A DNA stretch of 64,000 nt from Pontibacter korlensis (GCF_000973725.1 NZ_CP009621.1:868001-932000); one strand, 5' to 3'. Shown: positions 44,422 to 53,430, numbered from the stretch's first letter. Made by a program: numbers and translations. Notes: generated by a model from the letters alone, not told the origin.

Positions 44422-44856
44422 CGAAAAAGCCCTCCGTGTAAGGAGGGCTTTTTCGTTATATTTAGCTAATAATTGGCTTGACACCTCTTTTAGAATAGTC
44501 TCCAGCTCTTTTGTGCGGTTCTCAGTCAGCTCGGTTTTACAGGTATAGAGCATAAGCGGCATTATAGAACCACCTTCATAAAACTGTTCGTACAAGCCGC
44601 AGTGGTTATCCCGCACTACCAGCCAGCTCTTTTGAGCTTTTATAAGTAGAGCCTTGGCATCTGTGTCTAATCTTATGATTACCTCCCTGTATACTCTGTT
44701 CAGGTCCTCATCCGCTTCCTTATGCTTCTGTGCGGCACACCTGTTCATCTCCACTTGTGTCTGTACGTTATCATAATCAGGCTTTTCTTTGTGCTGGGCA
44801 CACGCGTTAAAACCTATGGGTAATAAGCATAATAGCAAGAGAAGCCGACTATACAT
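44368..44856 (-). CDS. LprI-like (DUF1311) lipoprotein
   Basis: 162 residues. A signal peptide ending GFNAC makes Cys19 the likely lipidation site. The DUF1311/lysozyme-inhibitor LprI N-terminal motif follows: QTQVEMNRCAAQKHKEADEDLNRVYREVIIRL...LLIKAQKSWLVVRDNHCGLYEQFYEGGSIMPLMLYTCKTELTENRTKELE, with the conserved cysteines and KAQKSW. Some homologues inhibit lysozyme. The last about 27 residues (LLTRRAFSLIDFVDLYMFILVHTWV) are encoded across the terminator and the 3' end of the convergent glycosyltransferase gene (54-bp overlap), so the native stop was probably lost. Follows gtrA closely on the same strand, so possibly co-transcribed. Confidence 0.75.
   Translation of the reverse strand: MYSRLLLLLCLLPIGFNACAQHKEKPDYDNVQTQVEMNRCAAQKHKEADEDLNRVYREVIIRLDTDAKALLIKAQKSWLVVRDNHCGLYEQFYEGGSIMPLMLYTCKTELTENRTKELETILKEVSSQLLAKYNEKALLTRRAFSLIDFVDLYMFILVHTWV
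44420..44457. terminator. Hairpin terminator of the GT-C gene, inside the LprI-like ORF on the other strand
   Basis: A 16-bp perfect stem AACGAAAAAGCCCTCC with its complement and a 6-nt loop. It starts in the GT-C stop codon and is translated as part of the antisense LprI-like gene. Confidence 0.9.
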
Positions 44857-44862
44857 TCAAGC

Positions 44863-45258
44863 TTACCTGGTAAAGGTATAGAGGTAGTTTATGAAGAAGT
44901 TCCAGAAGAAGACCAGCACTATTGCGCAGAATTTGGCTATGTAAAAGTTAATGCCAGTCCTGTTTGTGAGCAGGTAAATAATGAGGTTGTTAAGTATCAA
45001 ACCTATCAGAGCAGCTGCCAAAAATTTAGAATACTGCCAACCAATTTCAGGGTCTGCACTATGAAAGGTCCAGATGCGGTTGAGGTAATAGTTACTGGCA
45101 CTGGCTAAAAGAAAACCCAGACTATTAGCTATATACTTGTTCCAGCGCAACTTCTCCTTTACCAGATAAGTTACCCCGAAATCCAGTAACAGACCTGAAA
45201 AGCCGACTACACCAAACTTGAGGAACTTGAAGAAGAGGCTCTGTAAACTTTCTGACAT
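44863..45258 (-). CDS. GtrA family membrane protein
   Basis: 131 residues, four transmembrane helices, full PF04138 GtrA-like pattern: FLKFGVVGFSGLLLDFGVTYLVKEKLRWNKYIANSLGFLLASASNYYLNRIWTFHS ... KFCAIVLVFFWNFFINYLYTF. GtrA-type proteins are thought to flip or pass polyprenyl-phosphate-linked sugars across the membrane for cell-surface glycosylation. Its closeness to a GT-C glycosyltransferase fits such a pathway, though the genes are on opposite strands. 7 bp upstream of the LprI-like gene, suggesting a two-gene unit. Confidence 0.85.
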   Translation of the reverse strand: MSESLQSLFFKFLKFGVVGFSGLLLDFGVTYLVKEKLRWNKYIANSLGFLLASASNYYLNRIWTFHSADPEIGWQYSKFLAAALIGLILNNLIIYLLTNRTGINFYIAKFCAIVLVFFWNFFINYLYTFTR

Positions 45259-45407
45259 CTGGTTGCTTTGTTGTACATCTGCACTGGCTATAGCTCAGGC
45301 GCTACAAAAGTAATATACTTACTGCAGGCTAACAACCTTACTTTCACAGTCTACTCCTATACATTCTCCATCCCCACTCAAACAAGAAGCATGCTGGTGT
45401 TGATTAT

Positions 45408-45444
45408 CCATAAAAAATCAGCCACACATTACAAGTGTGGCTGA
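45408..45444 (-). terminator. Terminator of the DUF937-like gene
   Basis: A 10-bp stem TCAGCCACAC with its complement; on the minus strand it is followed by a run of six T. Confidence 0.85.
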
Positions 45445-45465
45445 CACTGGTATACTCTGTTGTGC

Positions 45466-45900
45466 TTATTTGAACAGCCCGCCAAGTCCTTTGCCCAGTT
45501 TATCTTTTAAGCCTCCACCTATCAGACCACCTAGCAGATCTCCTTCACTTATGTTGCCTGCGCTGGCCTGCCCGCCTATCTTCTGCATAATAAACTTGAT
45601 GGCAAATGGCGCCACCTGTTTTGCAACGCTTTCAGGTATACCCAGGCGGGTAGTCAGGTCTGAGACATACTTGTTAATGATGCTGTTTGTAGCACTGCTA
45701 TCATCAGGTGCCTTCCTCCCTTTAAGTACATCCATTAGCCCGCCCATTTCTCCGCTGCTGGCACGCTGCTTTAGCTCGCCCACCACGTTATCCTTGGCCA
45801 GATCCACTGATTTGTTAGCCGTGTCGGGCTGTAGGTTAAACTTGCTTTGCAGCTCCCCAGTAAGCTGCCCTTTCAATCCGTTTATCAGGTTTTCGATCAT
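45466..45900 (-). CDS. DUF937-like small protein
   Basis: 144 residues, no signal peptide. Helical, with glycine-rich loops: MIENLINGLKGQLTGELQSKFNLQPDTANKSVDLAKDNVVGELKQ, IINKYVSDLTTRLGIPESVAKQVAPFAIKFIMQKIGG and a Gly-Leu-rich tail DLLGGLIGGGLKDKLGKGLGGLFK. The first part resembles DUF937 family proteins (LxxQLxxxLGxxxxxA repeats). Function unknown; the name is tentative. Single-gene unit. Confidence 0.55.
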   Translation of the reverse strand: MIENLINGLKGQLTGELQSKFNLQPDTANKSVDLAKDNVVGELKQRASSGEMGGLMDVLKGRKAPDDSSATNSIINKYVSDLTTRLGIPESVAKQVAPFAIKFIMQKIGGQASAGNISEGDLLGGLIGGGLKDKLGKGLGGLFK

Positions 45901-46142
45901 AGTCTTATTGAATTTTGTTGATGCTTATACTTTGGCAGCGGCTACTCATTCAAGCTTCGCCTGCAATAGCCACATTCGAAATGCCGGCACCTTTTAGCGC
46001 CTTTGCCTGTTTATTATAACGGACTAGCCTCCACATAAGATATTTTTTAGGACAGCCCCACCACTTCAGTGCAATTATGCCTCAATGTTGGCAGAATTAT
46101 TGCTTAATAAGTGGCAACAGGTCCTTTTTCCCCAATATTTAA

Positions 46143-46150
46143 TAGCTTTG
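46143..46150 (+). promoter_or_regulatory. Putative -7 box (TAGCTTTG)
   Basis: An exact TAnnTTTG match whose predicted start (near 46157) lies 7 nt before ATG 46164. It suggests a very short leader, or that the ATG at 46170 is used. Confidence 0.5.
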
Positions 46151-46163
46151 CCGATACAAACAC

Positions 46164-46718
46164 ATGAACATGCGATACATAGCCTTTTTAGCCATTATTC
46201 TGATAGCCGGAGCCACCTTTGCCCAATCTAAACTGAAGAAGACACAGATTAGCAAAGAAGTGAGTGTAATGCTGCCACAGGATTTTATGCCGATGCCCGA
46301 TGATGGCATTGCCCGTAAATATCCTGCTGCCACCAAGCCGCTTGCTGTGTATACCAGCCCTAATGGCCAGATTGACTTTAGTGTAACGCAGAAACGCTCG
46401 CAGTTTAAGGAGGAAGACCTGAACATGTTGCGTGAGTTCTATAAAGCAAACCTGTTGGAGACCTTTACCCAAGTGGATTTTATTCGACAGGAGGTAACAC
46501 AGGTGAAAGGAAAGGATTATCTGGTATTTGAGTTTGTCAGCAAGCTTGCCGACGAGCGTGGCTCTTCTACCTTGGCACCAGTACAGAAGTATAGCATCGT
46601 GCAGTACACCATAAAAGGCAATCAGCTGTATATTTTTACAATGCATGTACCTTTCTCGCTGAAGAACGATTGGCAGGGAAGAGCGAGAGAGGTAATGAAT
46701 TCTATCAATATAAAATAA
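46164..46718 (+). CDS. Exported protein of unknown function
   Basis: 184 residues with a signal peptide (MNMRYIAFLAIILIAGATFAQ). The mature domain begins VSVMLPQDFMPMPDDGIARKYPAATKPLAVYTSPNGQIDFSVTQKRSQF and continues KDYLVFEFVSKL...YSIVQYTIKGNQLYIFTMHVPFSLKNDWQGRAREVMNSI. This order of strands and the end of the chain recall PsbP/Mog1/DcrB-like folds, but I cannot name a family. A second in-frame ATG at 46170 also suits the signal peptide. Single-gene unit with its own promoter box and terminator. Confidence 0.7.
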   Translation: MNMRYIAFLAIILIAGATFAQSKLKKTQISKEVSVMLPQDFMPMPDDGIARKYPAATKPLAVYTSPNGQIDFSVTQKRSQFKEEDLNMLREFYKANLLETFTQVDFIRQEVTQVKGKDYLVFEFVSKLADERGSSTLAPVQKYSIVQYTIKGNQLYIFTMHVPFSLKNDWQGRAREVMNSINIK

Positions 46719-46750
46719 CCGAACCACTACTACCTATCTATCTACTACGT

Positions 46751-46783
46751 AAAAAGCCCCTCCATTTTGGAGGGGCTTTTTTT
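46751..46783. terminator. Bidirectional hairpin terminator
   Basis: A 13-bp stem AAAAAGCCCCTCC/GGAGGGGCTTTTT with a 5-nt loop, between convergent gene ends at 46718 and 46806. Confidence 0.92.
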
Positions 46784-46805
46784 ATGGTTTGTTCGTTGAA
46801 AAGCT

Positions 46806-47474
46806 TTACTCCGCCTTCCGGGACCTGAGGCTTAGTAAATAGCTCATAGTCAGGCTTAAGCTTTGGCTTTTGGAGATACGGTTATATAAATCTCTGCTGA
46901 ATATATCGTTCAGGCTGTGCGTAAACCTTCCTTCCAACTGAAATGTGCCTATAGCTGTCCTTTGTTCAAAGCCTATCCCCAGGCACAACCCATAGATAAA
47001 CTCATTGTCTATGTCTCTGTACCTATACATCTTTACTTCATCCCCCTCCAGTTCGCCATTAGGGTCCGCCACATCGGAACTTACTTCATCTTTTATAAGA
47101 AAGGAAGCCGTAGGACCAAGGTTTACTATAAACCTGGAGTTTCGTGCGCCAAAAGATAGGTGCGTCATAAAAGGCAGTTCTACAAAGGTTAAGCGGCGCG
47201 TATAGGAGGTGTCTGGGGCAACCACTTCTGTCCAGCCTCTTTGCACAAGGTTTGCTTCAACCTGTACCCCAAGCTTTGACTGTGAGAGGTGCTTGAGTAC
47301 CAAGCCTCCTGTATAGCCTAACAGCATTTCCTGGTCTATGGAAGGATCAAAGCCGAACCCTGAGTAAGTTACCCCTCCTTTAAGCCCTAAGAATGTTTCT
47401 GGTACAAACTTATCTTGAGCTTTTGCATTGAAAGCCACAAAGGCTAATAAAAGGAAGAACAAGGTCTTTTTCAT
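46806..47474 (-). CDS. Outer-membrane beta-barrel protein, PorT-like
   Basis: 222 residues from the ATG at 47474; an in-frame start at 47498 would add eight residues before the Lys-rich signal peptide (MKKTLFFLLLAFVAFNAKAQ). The mature chain is a succession of amphipathic strands typical of the PF13568 barrel: FLGLKGGVTYSGFGFD, GYTGGLVLKHLSQSKLGVQVEANLVQRGW, LTFVELPFMTHLSFGARNSRFIVNLGPTASFLI, GIGFEQRTAIGTFQLEGRFTHSL and LSLTMSYLLSLR near the C-terminus. Predicted eight-stranded outer-membrane barrel; cargo or role unknown. Confidence 0.8.
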   Translation of the reverse strand: MKKTLFFLLLAFVAFNAKAQDKFVPETFLGLKGGVTYSGFGFDPSIDQEMLLGYTGGLVLKHLSQSKLGVQVEANLVQRGWTEVVAPDTSYTRRLTFVELPFMTHLSFGARNSRFIVNLGPTASFLIKDEVSSDVADPNGELEGDEVKMYRYRDIDNEFIYGLCLGIGFEQRTAIGTFQLEGRFTHSLNDIFSRDLYNRISKSQSLSLTMSYLLSLRSRKAE

Positions 47475-47687
47475 AGCTAAGGTTATTACAGGTGACACAC
47501 TCCAACTAAGGGAACAGCTTTGCTTTACTATACAACCACTTGTTACTCAATATAAAGAATTTCTTCCGTATTAACTTATATTGATAGGCTTAACTTAAAG
47601 GCCTATCTCCGCTTCTACTAAGCAGGTATCAGTCTAACCAATTCCACTGAACTTGCATTTTAGGCGCTGCATGACCATCTTTACTCT

Positions 47688-48143
47688 ATGGCAACAGATT
47701 TTTTATCCATCCACAGCGATGAGTATTTTATGGAACAGGCATACCGCCAGGCGCAGTATGCTTATGAGGAGGGCGAGATTCCGATAGGGGCTGTGGTAGT
47801 GGCAAACAAGCGAATAATTGCCAAAGCCTATAACCAGACTGAGAAGCTGAATGATGTAACTGCTCACGCCGAAATGCTGGCTTTGACTGCTGCTGCTGAG
47901 TACTTAGGCAATAAGTACCTGCACGACTGTACCCTTTATGTTACGGTAGAACCATGTGTAATGTGTGCAGGAGCCAGCTATTGGGCACAACTAAAACGTG
48001 TAGTTTTCGGAACATCTGAGCCTAAGCGCGGTTATAGACGCGTAGGCAATCTGCTGCATCCAAAAACAGAAATGGTAAGCGGCATTATGGCGCAGGAATG
48101 TGCTGACCTGATGGCCTCGTTCTTTGCGACTAAAAGAAATTAA
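47688..48143 (+). CDS. tadA: tRNA-adenosine deaminase / nucleoside deaminase
   Basis: 151 residues of the cytidine/deoxycytidylate deaminase fold. Zinc site: His60 and catalytic Glu62 in TAHAEMLAL, Cys90 and Cys93 in VEPCVMCAGAS. The EEGEIPIGAVVV start and the C-terminal ECADLMASFFATKR fit TadA, which converts A34 to inosine in tRNA-Arg(ACG). Short C-terminus is normal. The sod promoter overlaps its last codons. Confidence 0.92.
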   Translation: MATDFLSIHSDEYFMEQAYRQAQYAYEEGEIPIGAVVVANKRIIAKAYNQTEKLNDVTAHAEMLALTAAAEYLGNKYLHDCTLYVTVEPCVMCAGASYWAQLKRVVFGTSEPKRGYRRVGNLLHPKTEMVSGIMAQECADLMASFFATKRN

Positions 48144-48152
48144 CTAACTTTG
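48123..48152 (+). promoter_or_regulatory. Superoxide dismutase promoter (TTTG-N18-TAACTTTG)
   Basis: A -33 TTTG at 48123-48126 inside the tadA 3' end and a -7 TAACTTTG at 48145-48152, spacer 18 nt. It gives a leader of about 60 nt before the sod ATG 48221. Confidence 0.7.
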
Positions 48153-48220
48153 ATACCGCCACGTAAGCTTTAACCAAAGTGTAAAAACGTAATTTTTCAA
48201 CATAAAACTTGTATAAAACT

Positions 48221-48829
48221 ATGGCTTTCGAACTTCCGAAACTACCTTACGCCTACGACGCACTGGAGCCGCACATCGATGCGCGCACTATGGAAATCCA
48301 TCATACAAAACACCACCAGGCATATACTACTAACCTGAACAATGCTATTCAGGGCACTGATCTGGAAGGTAAGTCTATCGAAGAAATCTTGACAAGCATT
48401 GATGGCAAGAATGGTGCTGTGCGTAACAACGGCGGTGGCTTTTATAACCACAACCTTTTCTGGACTATCCTTTCTCCAAACGGTGGTGGCCAGCCATCTG
48501 GCGAGTTAGCTGATGCTATCAACTCTGCCTTCGGTTCTTTTGACCAGTTTAAGGAGAAGTTCAATGCTGCTGCAGCTACCCGTTTCGGTTCTGGCTGGGC
48601 TTGGCTATGCGTAAATGGTGGCAAGCTGGAAGTATGCTCTACTCCTAACCAAGATAACCCACTAATGTCGTTCGCTGACGGCTGCGGTGGCCAGCCAATT
48701 CTTGGCCTGGACGTGTGGGAGCACGCGTACTACCTGAACTACCAGAACCGTCGCCCAGACTATATCAGCGCTTTCTGGAACGTGGTAAACTGGGAGGAAG
48801 TAACTCGCCGTTATAACGAAGCGAAGTAA
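48221..48829 (+). CDS. sodA: Superoxide dismutase, Mn/Fe type
   Basis: 202 residues from ATG 48221. It dismutates superoxide to oxygen and peroxide. The Mn/Fe-SOD signature is complete: metal ligands in [20 protein letters not shown] (first His), [13 protein letters not shown] (second His) and [28 protein letters not shown] (Asp and last His). [27 protein letters not shown] contains Gly/Gln features seen in Mn and cambialistic forms; metal choice cannot be fixed from sequence, so the symbol is provisional. A TTG at 48209 is in frame but is less likely as the start. Own promoter and terminator. Confidence 0.95.
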   Translation: MAFELPKLPYAYDALEPHIDARTMEIHHTKHHQAYTTNLNNAIQGTDLEGKSIEEILTSIDGKNGAVRNNGGGFYNHNLFWTILSPNGGGQPSGELADAINSAFGSFDQFKEKFNAAAATRFGSGWAWLCVNGGKLEVCSTPNQDNPLMSFADGCGGQPILGLDVWEHAYYLNYQNRRPDYISAFWNVVNWEEVTRRYNEAK

Positions 48830-48852
48830 GGTATACTATCCTTAGTATCAAT

Positions 48853-48889
48853 AAAAAAGCCCTGCCTATTCCGGCAGGGCTTTTTGTTT
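48853..48889 (+). terminator. sod terminator
   Basis: A 13-bp stem AAAAAGCCCTGCC with its complement, a 6-nt loop and T residues. Confidence 0.92.
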
Positions 48890-48910
48890 TACCACGTACT
48901 TGTTATAAAG

Positions 48911-48951
48911 AATAACCCCTGTCGCAACACATAGCCACGGCAGGGGTTATT
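48911..48951 (-). terminator. dsbD terminator
   Basis: A stem AATAACCCCTG.CG / CGGCAGGGGTTATT with one mismatch and a 13-nt loop, 23 bp past the dsbD stop on the minus strand. Confidence 0.75.
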
Positions 48952-48973
48952 TGTTAATTTTAACTTATAGCTG

Positions 48974-51187
48974 TTAGTTTTGGGCTACCTGCTGCCTTGC
49001 GTTATAAGCTGCCACACCAGCATCCAGGAACTCCACAAACTTCTCTACACTGCGCTCATAGGCGATAGGCTTAACCAGTACATTCTCGTTTTCATCCATC
49101 AGCACATAGTATGGCTGGGCATTCACATTAAATTTGGATATCTGATAGTCTGCATACTTTTTACCGATGGTCTTCTTCTCTTTGCCATCGTAACTGCTCG
49201 TGTACCACTCGCTTTCTGGCAACTCCGTGCGGTCATCTACATAGAGGGCGGCAATTACATAGTCTTCGCGCAGGCGCTTCAGCACCTCAGGGTCTGACCA
49301 TATGCTTTGCTCCATCTCGCGGCAGTTTACACAACCATGGCCGGTAAAGTCGATAAAGATTGGTTTACCCTGCTCAGCGGCACATTTCTTAGCCTGCTCC
49401 AAGTCAAAGTAACCTTGCAGCCCGTGCGGCAAATGCAGAAAGTCGGCATACTTTGGAGGCTCACAGTTATCAGTTGTGTTGGCAGCTACCACTGCGGTAC
49501 CTCCTCCACCCTGTCGGGCAATAGTATTCAGGTCGAAGTCCTGCGTAGATTGCGGTGGCAGGTAACCAGCCAATGCCTTAAGCGGAGCACCGAACAAACC
49601 TGGTATCAGGTATACTACAAACCCGAAGGTAACAATAGCAAAAAAGAGGCGCGGCACACTGATATACTTCAGGTCAGAATCATGAGAGAACTTGAGCTTG
49701 CCCAACAGGTAGAAGCCCATCAACGTGAAGATCACGATCCAAAGCGCCAGGTATACCTCACGATCCAAGATGCCCCAATGATATACCTGATCGGCTACGC
49801 TCAGAAATTTAAGCGCCAGTGCCAACTCAATAAAGCCCAGCACTACCTTTACCGAGTTAAGCCAGCCACCTGATTTCGGCAGTCCGCTCAGCCACGACGG
49901 GAAAACGGCAAACAGTGTAAAAGGCAAGGCAAAGGCCAGTGAGAAACCAAACATCCCTACAATCGGGCGGATAGTTTCGCCTCCGGCGGAGGCTACCAGT
50001 ATACTTCCCACGATAGGGCCGGTGCAGGAGAAAGAAACCAGCGCCAGCGTAAAGGCCATAAAGAACACGCCAATCCAGCCGCCTTTATCTGCCTGAGAGT
50101 CCACCTTGGTAAGCCATGAGCTTGGCAGGGTAATCTCAAACATTCCAAAAAAGGACATGGCGAAGACCAGAAAGATCAGGAAGAAAAGAATGTTAGGCAG
50201 CCAGTGTGTGCTTATAAAGTTAGCTCCATCGGCACCGAAGAGCCTGGCTACAATAGTACCGATAAGGGTATAAATTGCGATGATGGATAGACCATACACA
50301 AGAGCCTTCAGGATACCCTGAGCCCGGCTGCCTCCACTACTGGTGAAGAAGCTTACTGTCATGGGTACCATCGGGAATACGCAAGGTGTTAGCAGCGCTA
50401 CCAGCCCTGAACCAAAAGCCACCAGCATAAACGCCCATAATCCTTCACCACCTCCCTGAACAGGCTCTTCATCGGGTATGGCAGAAATAACAGGAGCAGC
50501 AGCTGTATCCGCAGTAGCTTTTGCTACCTCAGTTGTTTGACCTGTATCTGCTGCAGAAAGCGCTGCGTCAGAAGGCACTACTTCGGTGGCACCAGGCAGG
50601 GCGGCAGTCTGTCCATTTTCTTTTTGCGGCTCATTTTTTACTTCCTGTTGAGTCTCAGAGGCCGGAGCAGGCTTAGCTGCAGGTGCAGCACTTCCGGTTA
50701 CATTTACCTGCTTGTTTGTGAAGGTGAACTCATCGTCGAAAGGAATACAGCGGCCGTCCACATCAGTACAAACTTGATACTCATAACTTCCTTTTACCTG
50801 CAAATTCGGCTGCAGCACCCGAATCTTCTGGCGGAATTGGGCTGTGCCAATAAAGTAAGTATATTCTCCTTCCCACAGGTCATCATACTTCTTCTTAGGG
50901 TTGACAGGCTTTATCTTGCCTACCAGCTCGTACGATGGGTGTTTCTGAAACGTGAAGGTGGTAACCATTGGCCCCAGGTCCGGATCGAAGTCAGAAGAGT
51001 ATAAGTACCAGTCTTTATCAATTTTGACATTGAAGATCAGTTCTACCTCTTCGCCAACGGCCACTTGCTTTTTGGAGACATCGTAGCTCCAGGTGGCAGG
51101 CTTCAGTACCTGTGCCTGCGCCACTAGGGCCACCATAAACAGCAGCAACGTAGCCAGAAGCTGCTTAAGGGGAATATTTTTAATCAT
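48974..51187 (-). CDS. dsbD: DsbD-family thiol:disulfide transmembrane reductase
   Basis: 737 residues from ATG 51187. A signal peptide (LLATLLLFMVALVAQA) is followed by an N-terminal DsbD-alpha-like sandwich (about 22-160, with a CTDVDGRC motif), a long Ala/Pro/Glu/Thr-rich linker (about 165-250), the eight-TM CcdA/DsbD domain (FGSGLVALLTPCVFPMVPMTVSFF; SFSCTGPIVGSILVASAGGE with the paired membrane cysteines) and a C-terminal thioredoxin domain with the CVNC active site. It carries electrons from cytosolic thioredoxin to periplasmic disulfides. A start at 51325 would add 46 hydrophilic residues and lies upstream of the promoter box, so it is rejected. Monocistronic. Confidence 0.92.
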   Translation of the reverse strand: MIKNIPLKQLLATLLLFMVALVAQAQVLKPATWSYDVSKKQVAVGEEVELIFNVKIDKDWYLYSSDFDPDLGPMVTTFTFQKHPSYELVGKIKPVNPKKKYDDLWEGEYTYFIGTAQFRQKIRVLQPNLQVKGSYEYQVCTDVDGRCIPFDDEFTFTNKQVNVTGSAAPAAKPAPASETQQEVKNEPQKENGQTAALPGATEVVPSDAALSAADTGQTTEVAKATADTAAAPVISAIPDEEPVQGGGEGLWAFMLVAFGSGLVALLTPCVFPMVPMTVSFFTSSGGSRAQGILKALVYGLSIIAIYTLIGTIVARLFGADGANFISTHWLPNILFFLIFLVFAMSFFGMFEITLPSSWLTKVDSQADKGGWIGVFFMAFTLALVSFSCTGPIVGSILVASAGGETIRPIVGMFGFSLAFALPFTLFAVFPSWLSGLPKSGGWLNSVKVVLGFIELALALKFLSVADQVYHWGILDREVYLALWIVIFTLMGFYLLGKLKFSHDSDLKYISVPRLFFAIVTFGFVVYLIPGLFGAPLKALAGYLPPQSTQDFDLNTIARQGGGGTAVVAANTTDNCEPPKYADFLHLPHGLQGYFDLEQAKKCAAEQGKPIFIDFTGHGCVNCREMEQSIWSDPEVLKRLREDYVIAALYVDDRTELPESEWYTSSYDGKEKKTIGKKYADYQISKFNVNAQPYYVLMDENENVLVKPIAYERSVEKFVEFLDAGVAAYNARQQVAQN

Positions 51188-51263
51188 TGCGTAGTGCATT
51201 TTATTATGCCAGGAGGAGCTTATTAACTGGCTCCGATTAGGATCATTTTCAATTTTAACGTTA

Positions 51264-51271
51264 CAAAAGTA
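51264..51271 (-). promoter_or_regulatory. Putative -7 box of the dsbD promoter (TACTTTTG)
   Basis: An exact TAnnTTTG match on the minus strand, 77 bp upstream of the ATG at 51187. The same octamer appears before the radical SAM gene and near the nuo promoter. Confidence 0.55.
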
Positions 51272-51628
51272 GGCATTTTTAGCATGAGGCGGCACCTGCT
51301 CTTTCTGTAGTTTGCTAAACAACAACTCTGCCTATCCTAATGTTAGCTCTGCCACTCTATAATACAGTCGTCGAGACTAAATACTATTCAAGCATAAGCA
51401 CATAACAATTTAAAGCGCCATTTTGTGCTCCAAAAAAGTTTATCTCTTTAAACTTTAGGTGTGTCCTCTCCACTAAGGCAGAAAAATGAGTGCCTGCAGC
51501 CCCTAAGATAGCCCTATAGCCGGTGTTGCCCGTAAAATATAGCGGACACAACATATACACATGTAAAAGGAGCACGTATTTTACTATTTTTACAGCTTGC
51601 CGACACACAACGGCAAAAGACACGCACT
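51272..51628. other. Divergent intergenic region
   Basis: About 355 bases between dsbD and the CorC/HlyC gene. No gene or repeat identified; TATTTTTA near 51580 is a weak -7-like match for the plus-strand gene. Confidence 0.35.
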
Positions 51629-52942
51629 ATGATTTTTGATATTCTCTTAACGATATTCCTTGTATTGCTTAATGGCTTCTTTGTGGCTGCAGAGTTTGCC
51701 ATTGTAAAGGTGAGGGCATCGCAAATCGAGTTACGGGCACAGGCCGGAAATGCCATGGCAAAACTGGCGCAGCACATGCTCACCCACCTCGACGCCTACC
51801 TTTCAGCCACACAGCTGGGAATTACCTTAGCCTCATTGGGTCTCGGTTGGATTGGGGAGAGCGTGGTAGCGCAGATCGTGATCAACATTATGGAAGCGTT
51901 TGGTTTTGAGGGAAGTGAGGCGCTGGCACATACTATTGCTTTGCCTATTTCCTTTGCTATCATCACGGTGCTACACATTGTGTTTGGTGAGCTAGCCCCA
52001 AAATCGTTGGCTATACAGCGCTCTGAGTCTACTACCCTGGCTATAGCTTACCCGCTGCGTTTCTTTTACATTCTGTTTAGCCCGTTTATCTGGTTATTGA
52101 ACGGCTTAGCCAACATGGTGCTGCGCGCCATGGGCATCCAGCCTATGCATGGAGCGGAGGTGCACACAGCAGAGGAGCTTCGCCTGCTTTTTGAGCAAAG
52201 TGTGGAAGGAGGCGCCATCCAGGATGCCCACCACGAGCTGATCGAGAATGTATTCCTTTTTAACGAGCGCATGGTAAAGCAGATCCTGGTGCCGCGTACT
52301 AAAATGGTGGCTATTGATGTCAATATTCCGGAGCAAGAGCTTATGGAGGTGATCTTTAACGAAGGATACTCCCGTCTGCCCGTTTATAGTGGCAACATGG
52401 ACAATATCGTGGGTATACTTTACGTGAAGGATATCCTGAGCATTATGCGCCTGGGCCAGCCGATTGTGATCGAAGACCTTATGCGCCCTGCGTATTTTGT
52501 GCCAGAAACCAAGAAGATTAACCTGCTGCTGAAACAGTTTCAGCGCCGCCACTTGCACATGGCTATTGCTACCGATGAGTTTGGCGGTGTTTCGGGCATC
52601 GTAACCATAGAGGATATTATTGAGGAATTAGTGGGCGAGATTCAGGATGAGTACGATGAAGAAGCTCCACTGGTAGAGCGCATCAGCGACTTTGAGTATA
52701 AAGTAAATGGTGCCTCTGCCGTGTCTGACGCCAACGACTTCCTGCCTTACCCACTGCCAGAGGGCGAAGATTATGAAACAGTTGGCGGGCTCCTGAATGT
52801 AATTTATGGCCAGATTCCGGAGAACCTGAACGAAACCACCACCTTAAACCAGTATGATGTGCGCATTCTGGAGAAGTCTGACCGCCGTGTGGACTGGGTG
52901 CTGCTAACAGTACGAGAAGAAGGCCGGGAGGCAACTAGCTAA
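51629..52942 (+). CDS. CNNM/CBS-domain (CorC/HlyC-type) membrane protein
   Basis: 437 residues: an N-terminal CNNM/DUF21 domain with about four transmembrane helices (FDILLTIFLVLLNGFFVAAEFAIVKVRASQIELRAQ; TQLGITLASLGLGWIGESVVA), a pair of CBS domains (LVPRTKMVAIDVNIPEQELMEVIFNEGYSRLPVYSGNMDNIVGILYVKDIL; FVPETKKINLLLKQFQRRHLHMAIATDEFGGVSGIVTIEDIIEELVGEIQDEYDEE) and a CorC_HlyC transporter-associated domain. Often annotated as hemolysin, but relatives act in magnesium/cobalt efflux or homeostasis. The next gene starts 3 bp after its stop. Confidence 0.93.
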   Translation: MIFDILLTIFLVLLNGFFVAAEFAIVKVRASQIELRAQAGNAMAKLAQHMLTHLDAYLSATQLGITLASLGLGWIGESVVAQIVINIMEAFGFEGSEALAHTIALPISFAIITVLHIVFGELAPKSLAIQRSESTTLAIAYPLRFFYILFSPFIWLLNGLANMVLRAMGIQPMHGAEVHTAEELRLLFEQSVEGGAIQDAHHELIENVFLFNERMVKQILVPRTKMVAIDVNIPEQELMEVIFNEGYSRLPVYSGNMDNIVGILYVKDILSIMRLGQPIVIEDLMRPAYFVPETKKINLLLKQFQRRHLHMAIATDEFGGVSGIVTIEDIIEELVGEIQDEYDEEAPLVERISDFEYKVNGASAVSDANDFLPYPLPEGEDYETVGGLLNVIYGQIPENLNETTTLNQYDVRILEKSDRRVDWVLLTVREEGREATS

Positions 52943-52945
52943 GGT

Positions 52946-53404
52946 ATGAAGCGACACGAAAGCCTTATACCGATCTCCAGACAACACCACGGTGGCCTAC
53001 TAACGGCCAGGCTGTTACAACATGGCGCGCCTCCTTATAAAGACATGCCTACTACTCCTGCTACTAAGCGCGACTATGTGCTGGATTTTCTAAAGGAGCA
53101 CCTGCTCCCCCACTTCAAACTCGAAGAGCAGACTGTTTTTATACTTGCAGCGGATACCTCAGAAGAATTAAGGCAACAAGCAATTCATTTGCAGAGCGAA
53201 CACCGGAAACTAGAGCAGTTCATACTTGCGCTGCCAAAGGCTACGGATGCAGAATTACCAGTTAAGCTAGATGAGGTGGGAAAAATGCTGGAGCAACACA
53301 TACGGCAAGAGGAGCGTGTTTTCTTTGAGGCACTACAGCAGGAACTGCCTGAAGAGAAGTTGCAGGAACTGCAGCAGCAAGTGCTGGAGCAGTTAGGAGA
53401 GTAA
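52946..53404 (+). CDS. Hemerythrin-like (HHE) cytosolic protein
   Basis: 152 residues, mostly helical. The HHE iron-binding pattern is visible: ISRQHHGGLL near the N-terminus, LLPHFKLEEQTVF, LQSEHRKLEQFIL and MLEQHIRQEERVFFEAL, giving the His/Glu ligands of a diiron site. Such proteins bind oxygen, NO or iron. Starting 3 bp after the CorC/HlyC gene, it is very probably co-transcribed and may be translationally coupled. Ends in a terminator. Confidence 0.85.
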   Translation: MKRHESLIPISRQHHGGLLTARLLQHGAPPYKDMPTTPATKRDYVLDFLKEHLLPHFKLEEQTVFILAADTSEELRQQAIHLQSEHRKLEQFILALPKATDAELPVKLDEVGKMLEQHIRQEERVFFEALQQELPEEKLQELQQQVLEQLGE

Positions 53405-53430
53405 TCTACCCTTTGCCTCGCTTATACTTG

